Source: Cucumis sativus
Lineage: Eukaryota; Streptophyta; Magnoliopsida; Cucurbitales; Cucurbitaceae
Reading direction: 5' to 3'
Length of the DNA stretch: 64,000 nt
Assembly: GCF_000004075.3 (NCBI RefSeq)
Contig: NC_026656.2
Coordinates: 21,586,607 to 21,650,606 of the forward strand
The notes under the pieces: generated by a model
Told to the model about the DNA's origin: nothing
Database searches by the model: none
Seen by the model: the letters and a program-made list of their open reading frames with translations, nothing else
Part shown: positions 34,651 to 47,700 of the stretch, piece after piece
Layout: each line of letters begins with the position of its first letter
Position numbering within the stretch: position 1 is the stretch's first letter
Made by a program: the position numbers and the translations under genes

Positions 34651-37600
34651 ACTGGGTGGATGGTTTGTGACTCTCTTAGTTCTTTGATTTGGGTGGGATA
34701 CAGAAAAATCAATCAAGAATGGGTGATTAAAGTCTAAGCTATTGTTGAAGGCCTTAAAAGCATGACAACTCTTAATCCAATCTGCCCGCCTTTCGATCGT
34801 TGTTGAATATGATGCCTATGGGATGGTTAAGTGCCAGAATTCTGAGGAAGAAGATTTTACTTAATTGAAAAATTCGATTAATGAAGTGAACGCCTTGTAT
34901 TGTTCTTTAGTCCCCTCCTCGATTTCTTTTTCTTTTTCTAGATTTATTAGTTTGAGGGTTCCTTTTGTGCAAGTCCGCTCTTCCCTTCGAAAGTTGAGAG
35001 ATTTTGGGAGTATGCTTTTCCTTGGTGATTATTGAATTTTGAACTGGATGAGGTTTCTATGTAGTTGGCTCCATTCGTTTTCTTTTTTAAAACAAAATAA
35101 ATAAATCACAATATACATATAAAACGAGAGATTTGTAACATTTTTTTTTATTTATTTGGTGTAAGATTTGTAAACTCACAGCACCATAGGTTATACATAC
35201 ACACATACACGTAACTTAGATTCTAAATCTACGGGCAAGGTGGCAAGAATGATTTTTAAAAATTAAGCCCGTAAATCTTACCGTCATCTTCCTTCATTAG
35301 TTTTCAAGTTTTCTACGTTATATTTTAGCATATCAAAATTCGAAAACTATATATATAGTTTTTAAAAATGTGGTTTTGGTTTTAGAATTTGACAAAAATT
35401 TCAACCATTAACATCCATACTAAGATAAGATCATGAAAAAAAAAATAAACTTAATTTTTAAAAAACCAAAATGGGATATCAAGTGGAATCTAAATTCTTA
35501 ACCCATTTAAGCCATATTTTGAATAATGTTTTCTTTTTTTTGGTAATTTATCAAAACAACATGGTGTAACACTCCTCACAATATCTTAAGAGGACGTTCG
35601 ACGACAGCCCACATATATATATACAATGGAGTTGGGTAGGTAAAAGAAACTCACTCAGGGTTTTATGCACCAACAAGTAAAAAGATTTATTACCTCACTA
35701 TTTAAATAGCTAGCTCACATCTCTTATTTGTGCTAGCTTATATTTCAATTTTATTTTTCTGATTATCGACCAAACATGAAGAAAAATAAAAAAGAAGAAT
35801 CATCCACAAACTCCTGTGCAAAAATCAGCGTCCCCCCGTTAACTCTCTTCTTCATTCTAAAGCTTTCCATCTTCTTCTTTCTAACTTTGCATCTTCCACC
35901 CTGGTTTCGACAATTGCTCATGTAGTGTTCAACAAACATTCAACCACCTTCCATTCTTCTATCTCATATTTTAAAATGGTTAACTAAATGAGACCTAAAT
36001 AATACATATGATCGAGAAGGATGTGAGATGAGGGTATAAAAGTTAAAAGAACAGTCCAAAATTTTCTTAAATATCAAACCAGTTTAGCTATATTTCAAGA
36101 ATTTTTATAACAGGCTGTATCCAATCCTCACAATTTGGTAAGAGACCAACAACCCAGATCAAAAAACATTAATGGCAGCATATTAGTGAAGTGGTCATAC
36201 CTTGTAGGCTTGCAGACATGAAAATTTAAGTTGGCAATGGACAATAAAGAAAGAATATGATTTTGGGTAGCAATTTCCCACTTAGTGCATATGTACTGTT
36301 CTTTTCTCCACATCAACTTCTAGAACCATCTTAGTGCTTGCTGCCTCTGATCAATTCATGAATGCATCATTTTTGAAAGGGAATTACAAGATACAGATTA
36401 AACAATATCCTCTAGTTAATGGCCATTTGAATAAATCTTTTTATAATATTACATAATTAAAGGCTGTAATAAAAACATTTTACTTATCCAAGAAGTACAG
36501 TCTTACCTGTAATTGCCCTAAAAACAATAAGGGTACCCAATTCTTTTAAAACCTAGCTAAACCCTTTTAGATTACTCCCAAATGAATAATTTTTAGTGCA
36601 TTTGCTTTATTGCTTTATTACTTTACTACTGTTACAATTACTATTATTTTATACTTCTACAAATAATGCAAAGCATATATAAATGGTTAGACAATTTAAG
36701 AAATCAACTTTAGAAATGAATAATTTAATAATGGTGAGAAACTCACGCCAACACCACTGTCTATTTTTACTTACAACTATTAATAATGATCAACGTTAAT
36801 TTAATCACCAAACAATCATCTATGGATAAAAAGGAGACATAAAATTTATTTTCCTACCTATTTTATTAACACCATGTTGTGGGACGAAATATAGGGATCA
36901 TACAATCACGAATATGTATATTAGGGTTGGGAACAAAGTCAGAAGGTATTTACCCTCATCTCGCTTTGTTCCAGTCATTTGAAGGCGAAGATGAGGTGGG
37001 TGAAATCTGGATACACATTAGTATTAAAAATAAAAAAATCAATCAAAGTTTAAACCTAAACCATGACAATTAGAATGTGGATTTTCACACAATAAGTCAA
37101 AAAGAATTAGAGAGCAAGTGGGGAAGGTAAATAAGAATCATGATTGCAACCAAGCTATGATTAAAGGCAGAGAGCATGCAAGTGAGGGAGACTGAAGTGA
37201 GTATGATGCCATTTGTCACACCAAGCTTGGATTTGAAGAAAGACAAATTTGAGTGGGATTTTGACGAAGGTAGGTGAGTCAATTGGATTTTGTGGCTTGG
37301 GAAGTAGAAGCCAAAAGAGAAAACCATGATATATATGCAATACAAGTGGCAATGTATAAGATGTTTCATTTCTTAAAAAGATTGAACCGTTTGAAGCATT
37401 ATCAAAAGCCAAAATGAAACTGCATTTATCAAAAGATGCACCAAATTGTTAAAGCTATTGGGTATTGGCATCACATCTAAAAACAACCATAAGGTAGAAG
37501 AGTGTGTAACAACTAAAAATTATATATGAAATTTTTTTACAGCAGTAAAGTGGTTTGGTCTTTTGTTCATCAATTCAACTACATTACATGTTGTAAAAAT

Positions 37601-38651
37601 TATATCATTAAAGCTTTGACGTAACTTCTATCATTTGATCAAATCTTTCAATGTAATCCTTAAGTTGTGCTTCTTTTATTTTTTTCACTACTTACATAAA
37701 AAAATATTTAAAACATTATGCTCCTCAAGATATATTTAAATACTTTTCTATAATCTCTAACAATGAACGTTCCACTTTCAATATAATTCAGACACTGCTA
37801 GGAAGGTTCAAAATCCAAACTAAAAGACGTGAAGGAAAAGTATGATATCTCATCTTAGTGGTTCCATTTCCAACCTCTCCTTTTAAGGTTTCTCCACAAG
37901 TCAAAAGTGGAAGAGTACCATGATTATATATAATTTATTTTCCCTTCTTTTTCCCATATTCACAAGTCAATAGAGGTGCGAGTATCTACCTACCACGTAC
38001 CACCATCCTCTGTGCAATGCCATTTCATGAAATCAAATGCTCTTTATATGAAAATATATATATATACAAGAGCTTTCTATTGCACAATATTTTATTCTAA
38101 TATTTATCAACATTTATGTAAGAAAAAAAGGTGCAAAGATATGAATCCTTTTAACTTCAAAAAAACATAACACTGATAGAGCAAATGTTAACGATAAATG
38201 CTCTAGATCATATAATTTTTATAAAGTTATCATATGAAATATGAAAAAACTATGATTATAAAGAAAAGGTGAATAGAAAACGGACTACTTTTTCAAAATC
38301 AAATGGTGATGAAACACACGTCAGTTCTAGCTTTCAAAACTAATTATTTGACCTAATTATTCATCCAGAGCTCAGGCATTTTAAACTATGAACGATATAT
38401 AGCACATTATGTTGTTTTATGCACGCACAAATTAACCAATTTTACTTTCATTATCCAATTAATTAATAATACTTATGAACATTTTAGCCCACTAAAAGTG
38501 TCACTAACTAGCAACAGCACCACCGTCCGTCCACCGGCGACCCCACCACCAAAAACAGATACACGTTTTTCAATCATCATAATCACAGTGTGAAAAATAT
38601 AATAATTCAAATTTCGAAAATGTTTTCAGAAGCTTACCTTTTTCGAATTCC
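34651..38651. other. long intergenic region
   Basis: About 4 kb without a gene I can support. The part up to about 35040 has coding-like stretches broken by stops, probably repeat-derived. Around 37097-37372 a minus-strand frame of 90 codons could encode a hydrophobic peptide, but there is no family match or promoter. The rest is AT-rich and includes the upstream region of the glycine-rich protein gene. Confidence 0.4.
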
Positions 38652-38659
38652 TATATAAA
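38652..38659 (+). promoter_or_regulatory. TATA box of the glycine-rich protein gene
   Basis: TATATAAA lies 100 bp upstream of the ATG at 38759, in the context TTCCTATATAAAGGGAAGC, and is followed by a C/A-rich leader without other ATGs. This is the canonical plant spacing for a TATA box and a 60-70 nt leader. Confidence 0.7.
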
Positions 38660-38758
38660 GGGAAGCTCCCGCTCCAAATCTTCTCATCAATCAACGAATC
38701 GGATCACCATTAGAGTTGTTTCTGATAAAGGGATTGAAGATCATTAACTCTGATCAAA

Positions 38759-39334
38759 ATGGCGTGGAACAGAGCGATTGGGGCTACATTGTTGGCTTTG
38801 TTCCTCGTGGACCTCGCTTTTGCCGCCCGATCACCAAGGAAAGGGTTCGGTGAAGGAGGGGGCTGGGGAGGGGGTGGCGGAAGCGGCGGCGGTGGAGGAG
38901 GAGGACTGTTTCCTGGTTCGGGTTACGGTTATGGTTCGGGCGGAGGCGAAGGATACGGTGAGGGAGAAGGCGACGGAGCGTTCGGCAGAGGCGGGGGTGG
39001 CGGTGGAGGAAGCGGTGGTGGAGGTGGGGGAGGAACAGGAGGGTTCGGATCTGGATTCGGATCTGGAAGCGGTTCAGGATTTGGAAAAGACGGTGGAGGC
39101 GGCGGGGGCAGAGGAGGAGGAGGAGGCGGAGGATCCGGAGGCGGAAATGGATCGGGATACGGCTCGGGATACGGCAGCGGAGGTGGATATGGAAGTGGAG
39201 GCGGTGGAGGAGGAGGAGGCGGTGGCGGTGGCGGTGGCGGAGGTTCCTCAGGGAATGGCTCCGGGTTTGGTTCTGGATACGGATCGGGGTACGGATCCGG
39301 ACGTGGAGGATGGGAAGAAGAAATGTCGCCATGA
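38759..39334 (+). CDS. secreted glycine-rich (cell-wall type) protein
   Basis: Single-exon gene for 191 aa. Residues 1-22 (MAWNRAIGATLLALFLVDLAFA) form a typical signal peptide, with cleavage expected before ARSP. The rest is glycine-rich, built from GGGGGSGGGG runs and GSGYGSGYGSG or GFGSGFGSGSG modules with scattered Tyr and Phe, and closes with GRGGWEEEMSP. This composition is that of class I plant glycine-rich proteins, thought to be structural components of the cell wall; the exact role is not known. Long frames on the other strand and in another forward frame are shadows of the GGN codon bias. The gene has its own TATA box and its GC content stands out sharply from the AT-rich surroundings. 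Confidence 0.85.
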   Translation: MAWNRAIGATLLALFLVDLAFAARSPRKGFGEGGGWGGGGGSGGGGGGGLFPGSGYGYGSGGGEGYGEGEGDGAFGRGGGGGGGSGGGGGGGTGGFGSGFGSGSGSGFGKDGGGGGGRGGGGGGGSGGGNGSGYGSGYGSGGGYGSGGGGGGGGGGGGGGGGSSGNGSGFGSGYGSGYGSGRGGWEEEMSP

Positions 39335-40531
39335 AAGCAAATGTTGGACAGAAATAATCAGTTCTATAACCATAGGTAGTTAGTTGCATTTTGGCGTCGG
39401 ATTGAAGAAGAAATAGGAATAAAGGCGGCGGCGGAGCCATTGACGGCTTCCATCGGAGGTTGGGAGTGGTGAGGCTGCGCCATAGAATATAGTGTGTAGC
39501 GTTTTCTTTAAATTTATTTTATGCATGCATGCATATTTATATGTTTTTATTTAATGTCAGGTTGCGTTTGTAATATAAAGGCAGTCTCATGTTAGATACC
39601 ATACTATTTATAAATATAATCATATTATAGTCTATACAATTAATGTCTACTTGCCATAACTACGTAACGTATAATAGCCGGCCTTATATTTCATCTTATA
39701 CTTACTCTTTTTCTTATTGAGATAATTTTAAAAGGACTTGAATTGAAGTTGAAGTGAATACATGAATACGTGAAAGATGTTAGTTGTATTAGACTAAAAC
39801 GACTTAATAAATTTAAAATATATATATTACTAAAATAAATAAGAAATAAAATAACTTTTTTGTTCCAAAATTGAAATCTTGAGTACAAAATATTACTTGT
39901 TTGCAAAGGAAGATATTATTTTCTGATTATTCCCATAGTTTTTTTATTTATAAAAAATACAATTTATTTTATCTTGATGAAAACAATTAAATATGACAAT
40001 TGTAATAGTAAAAATGACATAATTTTGATTTTTGTCTCTAACACACTTAAAGAATAATAAAATATAGAATTAAAGTATGCTATTTTTCTTGTTTTGAAAA
40101 CTTGAAAGAGTAAATCACAATACATGTTTATTATCATAGTTTATTTTGACTAAAAATATATATTTATTTTTGTCCTAATTTTGACTTAAAAAACATTTAT
40201 TAAGTTTTTCTTTCTTTTTTTGGAGAAAAAAAAGTGTATATGTGGTGGGATTTTGATGAAAAAAATATATATTTAACTAAAAAATGTATAAGTAAATTGA
40301 AAATGTATTTTAAATGAAAAAAGGGTTGAAATTATTTATAAGAAAAACAAAAATTAATATTGAAATAGTTTCCCTTAAACATTAACACAGAGTATATAAA
40401 ATAAGTTATATTTACCCTTTGTCTTATCCATCTCTCACATCCTCTCTTGCTGCTTACTTCCTTCAAAGCCTCAAATATCAATATCCATTCACACTTCCAA
40501 TCCCTCTCTGCAAAATTCTCCAACTTCTCTA
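39335..40531. other. intergenic, with promoter of the DUF1997 gene
   Basis: AT-rich and without coding potential. TATATAAA at about 40393-40400 lies roughly 135 bp before the next ATG and is followed by a CT-rich leader, a plausible promoter for the DUF1997 gene. Confidence 0.45.
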
Positions 40532-42965
40532 ATGGCCTTCAGCTCTTGCTCTCCCTCTTCCATTTCCCTTCACTACAAAAACCCAAAAACCCCTTTTTCT
40601 CTCACCCATAAGCCATTCCTAATTCTTGCCTCCTCTGCAAACGATTCTACCAGGCCTTCACTTCCAATCTCCACGAATTCCAATCCCAAAGCCCGCTTCA
40701 TCGCCCGGAGGAGCGAATCCGTCACGGTTCGGCAGCTGGCACGGCCTCTAAGTAATGTTAGAAGCGGTTTTTTCTTCTTTTTTTTTTTTCTTTTTTTTTT
40801 TGGGATTGTGTGATGAAACTTTTGATTTATTGTAATGTGTTTTTCACTTTTTGGGGTTTTGATTGTGAGGGATTTTTTGTTTGGTTTGATGCAGATGAGT
40901 ATATGAGTTTGCCGGCTAGTCAGTACTCGGTGTTAGACGCGGAGAGGATTGAACGGATTGATGATTGTACTTTTAGGTGTCATGTTTATAGATTTAAGTT
41001 CTTTGCTTTTGAGGTTTGCCCTGTTTTGGTTGTTAAAGTTGAACTGCAGCCTAATGGGTGTTGTATCAAGCTGCTTTCATGTAAGGTCTGGATTAATTTG
41101 TGGAATGTTGAATGCTCAGTTTACTTCTTGTTTGTTTTGATTGTTATGTTCTTGTTTTTGACATGTTTAAATGATGGTGTTCAGCTTGAGGGCTCCCCAA
41201 TTGTGGTTGCACAGAATGATAAATTTGACGGTGAGAATCTGAATTATGCATAACTAATGTGGTGTATAAACATCAAACATTTATATCAAATGGATTTAAG
41301 GTATGTTCAAGGGTGATTTTAAAATAGTTTAGAATCATTTTTGTCAGGTTCAAAGCCTTACATAATTCTGTTCAAAAGTGTATAATCAACATGAAAATGA
41401 TTTTGAATGGTTTAATACATGTTTTGGAGTGAAAATTCACGACACAAGTGATTTTCTAAACATGCTCTTATTCTCTTTGCTTTCTGCCCTTTTCGGTGTT
41501 CGAGGAAGCAACTTGAGTGTGAGCTGTTTGCTGCCTTCAAATGTCCATTGGTTTTCTTTGTTGTAAAATGTGGATGAGGTGAATTTTGAAAGAAAATTTA
41601 AAAGTTGTGCTCATGCTCCATTGCTCTTGGTCTTTTTGCTCACTTTCCCTATATTGTATGTATAATAATTTGTAGTTCAACCATTGTGAGTTGACTTAGT
41701 AGTAAATAGATGTCATGACCTTGTTACGAGGTTAAGAGGTTATGGGTTCAATTAACAATGGCCACCTAGACATGATTTAATATTCTACAATTTGCTTGAC
41801 ACTCAAATGTTGTATAGTGTTAGACGGGTTGTCCTGTGAGATTAGTGGAGGTGTGTGTAAGAAGAATTTGTTGTTGTCTCTTAGTTTACTCTTACCCAGA
41901 AAACAAGTGGTATTTGGAGAGCGGGGTTCTTGGCCTATTCCAGTTATTAGCACCAAGTATAAGAAAGAAAGAATGACTGAATGACATTTTTATGTTTTGG
42001 CCTTAGATTGCATCCTTATAGTATTGCTGCTCTCCATGATTTCTAAGTTGTTTTACTGGATGAGCAGCCCATTCATCATGTTGAGTTTTTGGTTCATGCT
42101 TTTTTCAGGACTGCTTTGACATTGATTTGGTGTCGGAATGCAGCTTCTATGGTGAACCAGATCTCTTACGATGTGAATAGAGGCAACTCACTCTGGCAGA
42201 AACTCACTTCGGACACGGTCATTGAGGTAATGGCAATGTTATTCAAGCATTATCACTAGAAAATATGTGTGCATTGGCCAAACAAATAATAATAATCTTA
42301 TTCTGGGAAATCCAGGTTAATATTGAGATTCCTTTCGCCTTCCGTGCAATTCCTGTACAAGCAATTGAATCAGCCGGAACCCAAGTCCTTGAACAAATAT
42401 TGAAGCTTATGCTTCCTCGCTTCACAGCCCAGGTTTTCTTAAAATCTTTTTGTATGCAATTTGCTAGTATTCCAAAGTTTGCTTGATCTTAAATTTAAGA
42501 ATATTTATATGTGCATTGTTTATGATCTTTATTAACTATAAAAACTACAAGAGAAAATCTACAATATATATGGTCTTTATTTCTGAATTCTATTCTTTAT
42601 TATTCATGTTCCTAGCGCATATAATCCGAAGAGATGACAACATTTTGATTGATGTCCAAACCCAAAATTTAATGTTTATAAGGAGGCATTATCCATCATT
42701 GTTCACTTGTATATCAAATGCAAAAATGTTTCCAAAACAGAGGAGTTTGCTTTTATATTACTGTTGGTAAAACTATGTTAAGATAGCTTAGTTCAACAAT
42801 GACTGACATGTACGGTTTAGATCTCCATACTTCATCTTTATTATACTAGAAAAAGTTATACAAATCTTTGATTGGTATGATCCTGTCGTGCAGCTTGTGA
42901 AGGACTATCAAGCATGGGCCTCTGGTGATACATCAAGGCAACCTCTTGGAACAGGTGAAATCTGA
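40532..42965 (+). CDS. DUF1997 family protein, probably plastid-targeted
   Basis: Inferred exons: 40532-40751, 40895-41085, 41185-41230, 42144-42226, 42316-42432, 42894-42965. All introns are GT-AG and the exons join in frame to give 242 aa. The first ~60 residues are rich in Ser, Thr, Asn, Pro and basic residues (MAFSSCSPSSISLHYKNP), like a chloroplast transit peptide. The core contains NEYMSLPASQYSVLDAERIE, a beta-rich segment with CHVYRFKFFAFEVCPVLVVKV, KLLSCKLEGSP, and FRAIPVQAIESAGTQVLEQI. These are the features of the DUF1997 family, found in plants and cyanobacteria and usually plastid-located; its biochemical function is not known to me. The end reads LGTGEI. Intron 3 (41231-42143) contains a SINE-like insertion. 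Boundaries rest on phase and family resemblance, so small shifts are possible. Confidence 0.8.
41685..41960 (+). mobile_element. tRNA-derived SINE-like repeat in intron 3 of the DUF1997 gene
   Basis: The segment has a degenerate box A (TGACTTAGTAGT, about 41692-41703) and a box B-like GGGTTCAATT (41744-41753), followed by GGCCACCTAGACATGATTTA and GGGTTGTCCTGTGAGATTAG. This order resembles plant SINEs with the GTGGCCACCTA...GTTGTCCCGTGAGATTAG body. The element is diverged and its 3' end is not sharp. Confidence 0.55.
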
Positions 42966-43475
42966 GATTTGTATCCAAAATCTATGCCGCGATTTTCAAC
43001 TCTCGAAGTCGTTTGTTTCCTTCGACGTTTTAACAGGAACTTAGAAAGTAGAAGCTGCCAGAATTTATCCTCCTGTTTGCAGTTTGCCAAGCAAAGACAC
43101 ACTCTTCAATGTTTGGCATTAGTAAAATTTTGTTTTTAAGCAGGTTTAATATTGAGTACATGTAAATTTCCTCAAGGTATTTTTAATGAAAGTATAGTTC
43201 ATATATGTTATTTGAATTTTATTTTGTAGTCTTTAAGAATAATTTGGATTGGTTTTTAAAACGGTAATGTTAATTATGTGTATGAAATGATATCTAATGT
43301 ATCAACGATTGATTATCTTTGAAGAAATATAAACGGATTAAGATATAAATAAAATCAAAGCTGGTTAAGATTTCTGTTGGTTCTTCTTTTCTTGTGTTTA
43401 TATATAAACATACCAATGAGACTCTTGTTTACCTAAATCTGTGAGGCTTCCAAGCAATTTATGTCTGTGTTCTTC

Positions 43476-43533
43476 GAACTTTTGAACGGGTCTGATAGGT
43501 ATTAGAACTTTTGAACGGGTCTGATAGGTATTA
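43476..43533. repeat. 29-bp direct tandem duplication
   Basis: Two exact copies of a 29-bp unit beginning GAACTTTTGAACGGGTCTGA are adjacent, about 500 bp downstream of the DUF1997 stop codon. No function is apparent. Confidence 0.85.
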
Positions 43534-43839
43534 AATCTTCAGTAAACGGCCGCATAAATTAATCTCTTAGGTCTTTATTGAGGTTATGCACCATTAGAAT
43601 CGATCGATTCATGATTGTTGAAGGGAGCAGCTATTCTTATAATATTAAATTTTTTAAATGTCTAATTTGATGATGCATTATTTTTATTTTTTAACTTTTA
43701 CCATATCAATCTATGATTCTATCTTGAAAGTTTGAAAATAGTTATTAGTATCATTTGTAACTATGTGTATGCATACTTGAAAATATTTTCCGAGTTCTTT
43801 TGTACTAGTAAATTTGTGCGGTGATTACTACAACTTTAT

Positions 43840-44760
43840 GTGATTTCTCAACATTTCTACGATGCTTCGAGCTTTCAATCTCCATGTGCTTCAACATATT
43901 CCATATGCAGACTTTTTAAACTGCATATAAACCACAACTTTATCCATCAATCAAGTGTAAAACTTGCTTCAAATAAATCCTTTGAGTTGGATAAATTTGT
44001 TGAAGATAGACCTCAACTTGTTCTCCAACATGAAAACCTTCATTTCCGCAACCTTCCATGAAGTTGCTTTCATAATCTAAAAATGCCATCAGTGGAGAGA
44101 AATCCATGTGCTTCCTCTCGTTTTCGCGGAAATCCAACAACATTCATACAACTCAGATAGCAGTTTCAAAGATCCTTACAACAGCATTTAAATCTGGTAT
44201 TAGAAAGGAAGAACTCGAGTTGCGACCTGTTTGAATATCCCTCCTTGATTCTTCAAACTTGACTTTGTAAATACATATTTTCTTCTTTGAGATCTTTGTG
44301 GTCTTGATCAAGAACCTATAAATTCTTTATTAGAACTTCTCTTTGCTTTAATGAGCTACAAATTTCTTATTTCGCAACAAAGTCGTTCGACGCCTCGAAA
44401 ATCCTTTGAAAACTTTGTATCCATGTCTGTTTCCTTTCAACAAAGTTCCCAAAAACTTCCTCCTCTTAGCTTCAAGGCTTTAGTTCCATTTGCTTTAGAC
44501 GCTCCACGTAATCGAACAACGGTTTCTTTGATACACGAACCGTGAATTTCCTTTCTTATTACCTCAGGAAAAACCTTGACATTCAAATCTTTCAAAAGAT
44601 GCATTAAAATGAATGATATAGAGCCTCACTATATTGAGTGCCATTGAAATCTTCTTGTCTTTCTCCATAATCTTTTAAGACCTCACTCATCAAAGTGCTT
44701 TTCCTTGAAAGATCTTCCCTTCCCCAAAACCACTTCCTGTTGCCTTGATCAAAATGATTC
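43840..44760 (-). pseudogene. degenerate coding relic of unknown family
   Basis: Read on the minus strand, one frame stays protein-like over much of the segment, interrupted by several stops. Fragments include KKPLFDYVERLKQME, VLDQDHKDLKEENMYLQSQV and KEGYSNRSQLEFFLSN, the composition of a charged coiled-coil protein. A 67-codon frame at 43940-44143 continues the relic. I do not recognise the parent family; a gene remnant or retroelement gag-like region are both possible. It is not functional as read. Confidence 0.4.
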
Positions 44761-47700
44761 TGTTATGGAATTTACAAACAATCAAAACAAAAACAGAATC
44801 AAGACATTTCAATAGAATTAAATTCATGTAATAAGCTCATAACATTTTTATGCAGTTGAATAGTAAATACAAATTTTGATCCACTTGGAAAGGAAAAGGT
44901 GATTCTGACCCATTAATGTGTTTACTTTACGGTGCATGAGATGAGATTATCACTGCAATTATTAGGAGCATGGAAAAAGCATAACTTTATACAACATTGG
45001 TTTTTTGAATATTTGATCATGTAGCTTTGCCTATCTTTTTGTTAAGAATTTAACGAATCCAATGTATCATGTGGAAACGGAAAGGAACCCTTTTCGAATC
45101 CGCATGCATCGTATCATATCGACTTTCATATAATTAGAACTTAAACATTGGTCCTTAATCAAACTACACACCTCAAGGGTTCAGTTGTTAGAGTTAATAT
45201 TTTGAATTTAAATCTGTAAGCTAAAGTAGGGGCAAAGATTATATATGTATTAGAGATGGATGTGATGAACAAAATTGGATTTGCTTTTTTGCCCACATGA
45301 TGAATCTATATGAACCTTTACTTAATAAACATAGGCATGTTTTTGATATATTGACATCACAACTTTCAACTTTAAAGTATTAATTATTGAAAATCTCAAT
45401 TCCGTGTTACGTCGAGTTTAGTAACTATTTGACTTTGATTTTAATAAATTAAGTCTATAAATATTCATTTTATTTTGTTTCTTTTCGTTTAATTATCTAT
45501 TTTTTAAAAACCAAGTTAGATTTTGAAAAACAATTTTTAAAATCTTGTTTTTGTTTTTAAAAATTTGGCTACAAATTCGACTCTTATACTTAAAAAAACA
45601 AAAAACAAAATAAATCATTGTTTTTCTACAACAATTCTAAGTACAGCAATCGAATACTTTAAAGTTGAACGGGAGAGTATGTTTGCTAATTTTCACTAAA
45701 CTAAGTCTTAGTTTATTCTCACAATGCAATACTTTATGCATCCACCAAGTGTAATAGTATTCCCATTAAAAAAAAGATATGAATTTGTAGTCAAATTCAA
45801 AGATAAAAAGGAAGCTTTTACAAACTAATTTTTTTATTTTAAAAACAGAAACTAGTGAAATTAGTTTCTTTCGAAAGACTTACAACGAAAAGTAGTTAAT
45901 GAACTATAAATTGTTTTCAAATTTAATTGATCTTAGTTGGTAGGAATCCACATATGATTCGAGTCATCTACCCAAATTGAGATGAACTGAATAGTAATTG
46001 ATATACAGTTAAAAGTTCAAATATCCATTGTTCCTTTTTGAAAAGAGTGAAAAAATTGTTTGGATAATGAGAAGAAGAATATGTTCAAAGGAACAAAATG
46101 GGTTCCCTTTGTTGTTTTCTTCTTGGAGGAGCCTCCGGAACTTCGAATCTGTCAAAATGGGCCATTAATGGGCTCGACCCAAAAATCCAAGCCCACTTAT
46201 TATATTACGGGCTGGGCTTTCCTACTCAGACTCTTGTCTTTTCACGTTTCCACCATTCCTATCAATTCCTATCCTATCACTTTGATTATTTCAATTTAGT
46301 CAGTAAGGTTTAAATTTTATACTTGAGATTTTAGTTGAGTTTCAGTTTAATTTCTATATAGGTTTCAAATTTTGCAAAAAAAAAATTAAAGTCATGGAAG
46401 CTAAAAAATTGAAACAAATGGTAATAATTTGTAACCTAATGACTAAATGTGACATTTTAAAACTTAGGAACTTAGTGTGTGTGTGTGTGTGTGTATTGTT
46501 TTTTAGGATTTTTTTTTTCTTTCTTTTTTAAATTATTTGTTTGTGTTTTTTCTTTCATTGAAATGATTCTTTGGATAAAAGAAAGGGGGGGAGAAGAATG
46601 TGACATTCACATGAGAAGGAAGAAATTGGATGAAGTGGACAAAAAAAAGAATCAGTATTTGCATTAAGACAACTAACAATCATTGATCTCATTGCTTCCC
46701 CTCTTCTTCACCCATTTCTCCATTCTCTTTTCTCTTCTTTCTTCTCCCCCATCACAAAAATTAAAAAGTTTTTTTTTCTTTTTCAATTTTATGAGTTTAT
46801 TTATATCAATACTTTATTTCCTAAAACAACTCTTCCAAAAGCACTTTCAACCGTCTAATCCAACATCACCACCAGGTAAAAATGGTCTTTCAGTGGTCCA
46901 AAAGTTATGCTTCATGAAAAGGACTAAGATCTATATTTATATATATACACACACACACGTATAACATAAGGTTATCTGATTAAATGCAAATCAATTTTAA
47001 AACTTAGACAAACCTCCCCCTTTTTCTTGTTAATGTTTCCTTGAGAAAGAACTTATAATGATATATGTTTGTTTTATGTTTCTTCAAGATCAAGACACCA
47101 TTGAGTATAGCTTCAAAATCAAGTTCTCTCGATTATTTATGGATTTAACTTCTAGAAAACATAATAAAAATTAAAAATGGATCCAATCCAACTACCACTA
47201 GCTAATTATGTAATGTAATAGCCATTGGATTGGAGTAGGTTTTTGTATGCTTCTTTGTTTCTGTTTTAATTTCTCCTCCCCCCCCCCTCCCATCTTTAAT
47301 ACTATATATCATAACAGAGTTGGCCAATATCCTTTCACCATACTAATTAATGTAAACTTCCCTATTCTAATAATATATAGAGAGAGATATATATAGTACA
47401 TATTCTAATTTATGCCCCTAGGGCTATATCAAACTCATTAATTGATTTACCTAAGCTAAAGCTACTCCCTTCAAAATTATTATTCATCTTATGATCTAGG
47501 AGTATTAATTAACACTATTGCCTAACCTTGAAACTGTGTGTATTCAGATATATGTAAGCAATTTTGCTGTCATGCTTTGATGAAAAGGTTTTTAAGTTTT
47601 TCATTTAGTTTTATTTCCAACAACTCAAAGTCTGTTGGGTCAAGACTTTCATCTTCGTCTTACTATCGTCGTCGCACTTAAAGAAAACAAAACAAAACTT

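Noticed and set aside
36915-36975. Possible hairpin with GGAACAAAG and CTTTGTTCC arms
   Set aside because: The 9-bp stem is too short for a microRNA precursor and no known mature microRNA sequence is present.
38784-39440. 218-codon minus-strand frame and 201-codon second forward frame over the glycine-rich gene
   Set aside because: Both are shadows of the repetitive GGN codons. They lack signal or domain features, while the 38759-39334 frame has a clear signal peptide and promoter.
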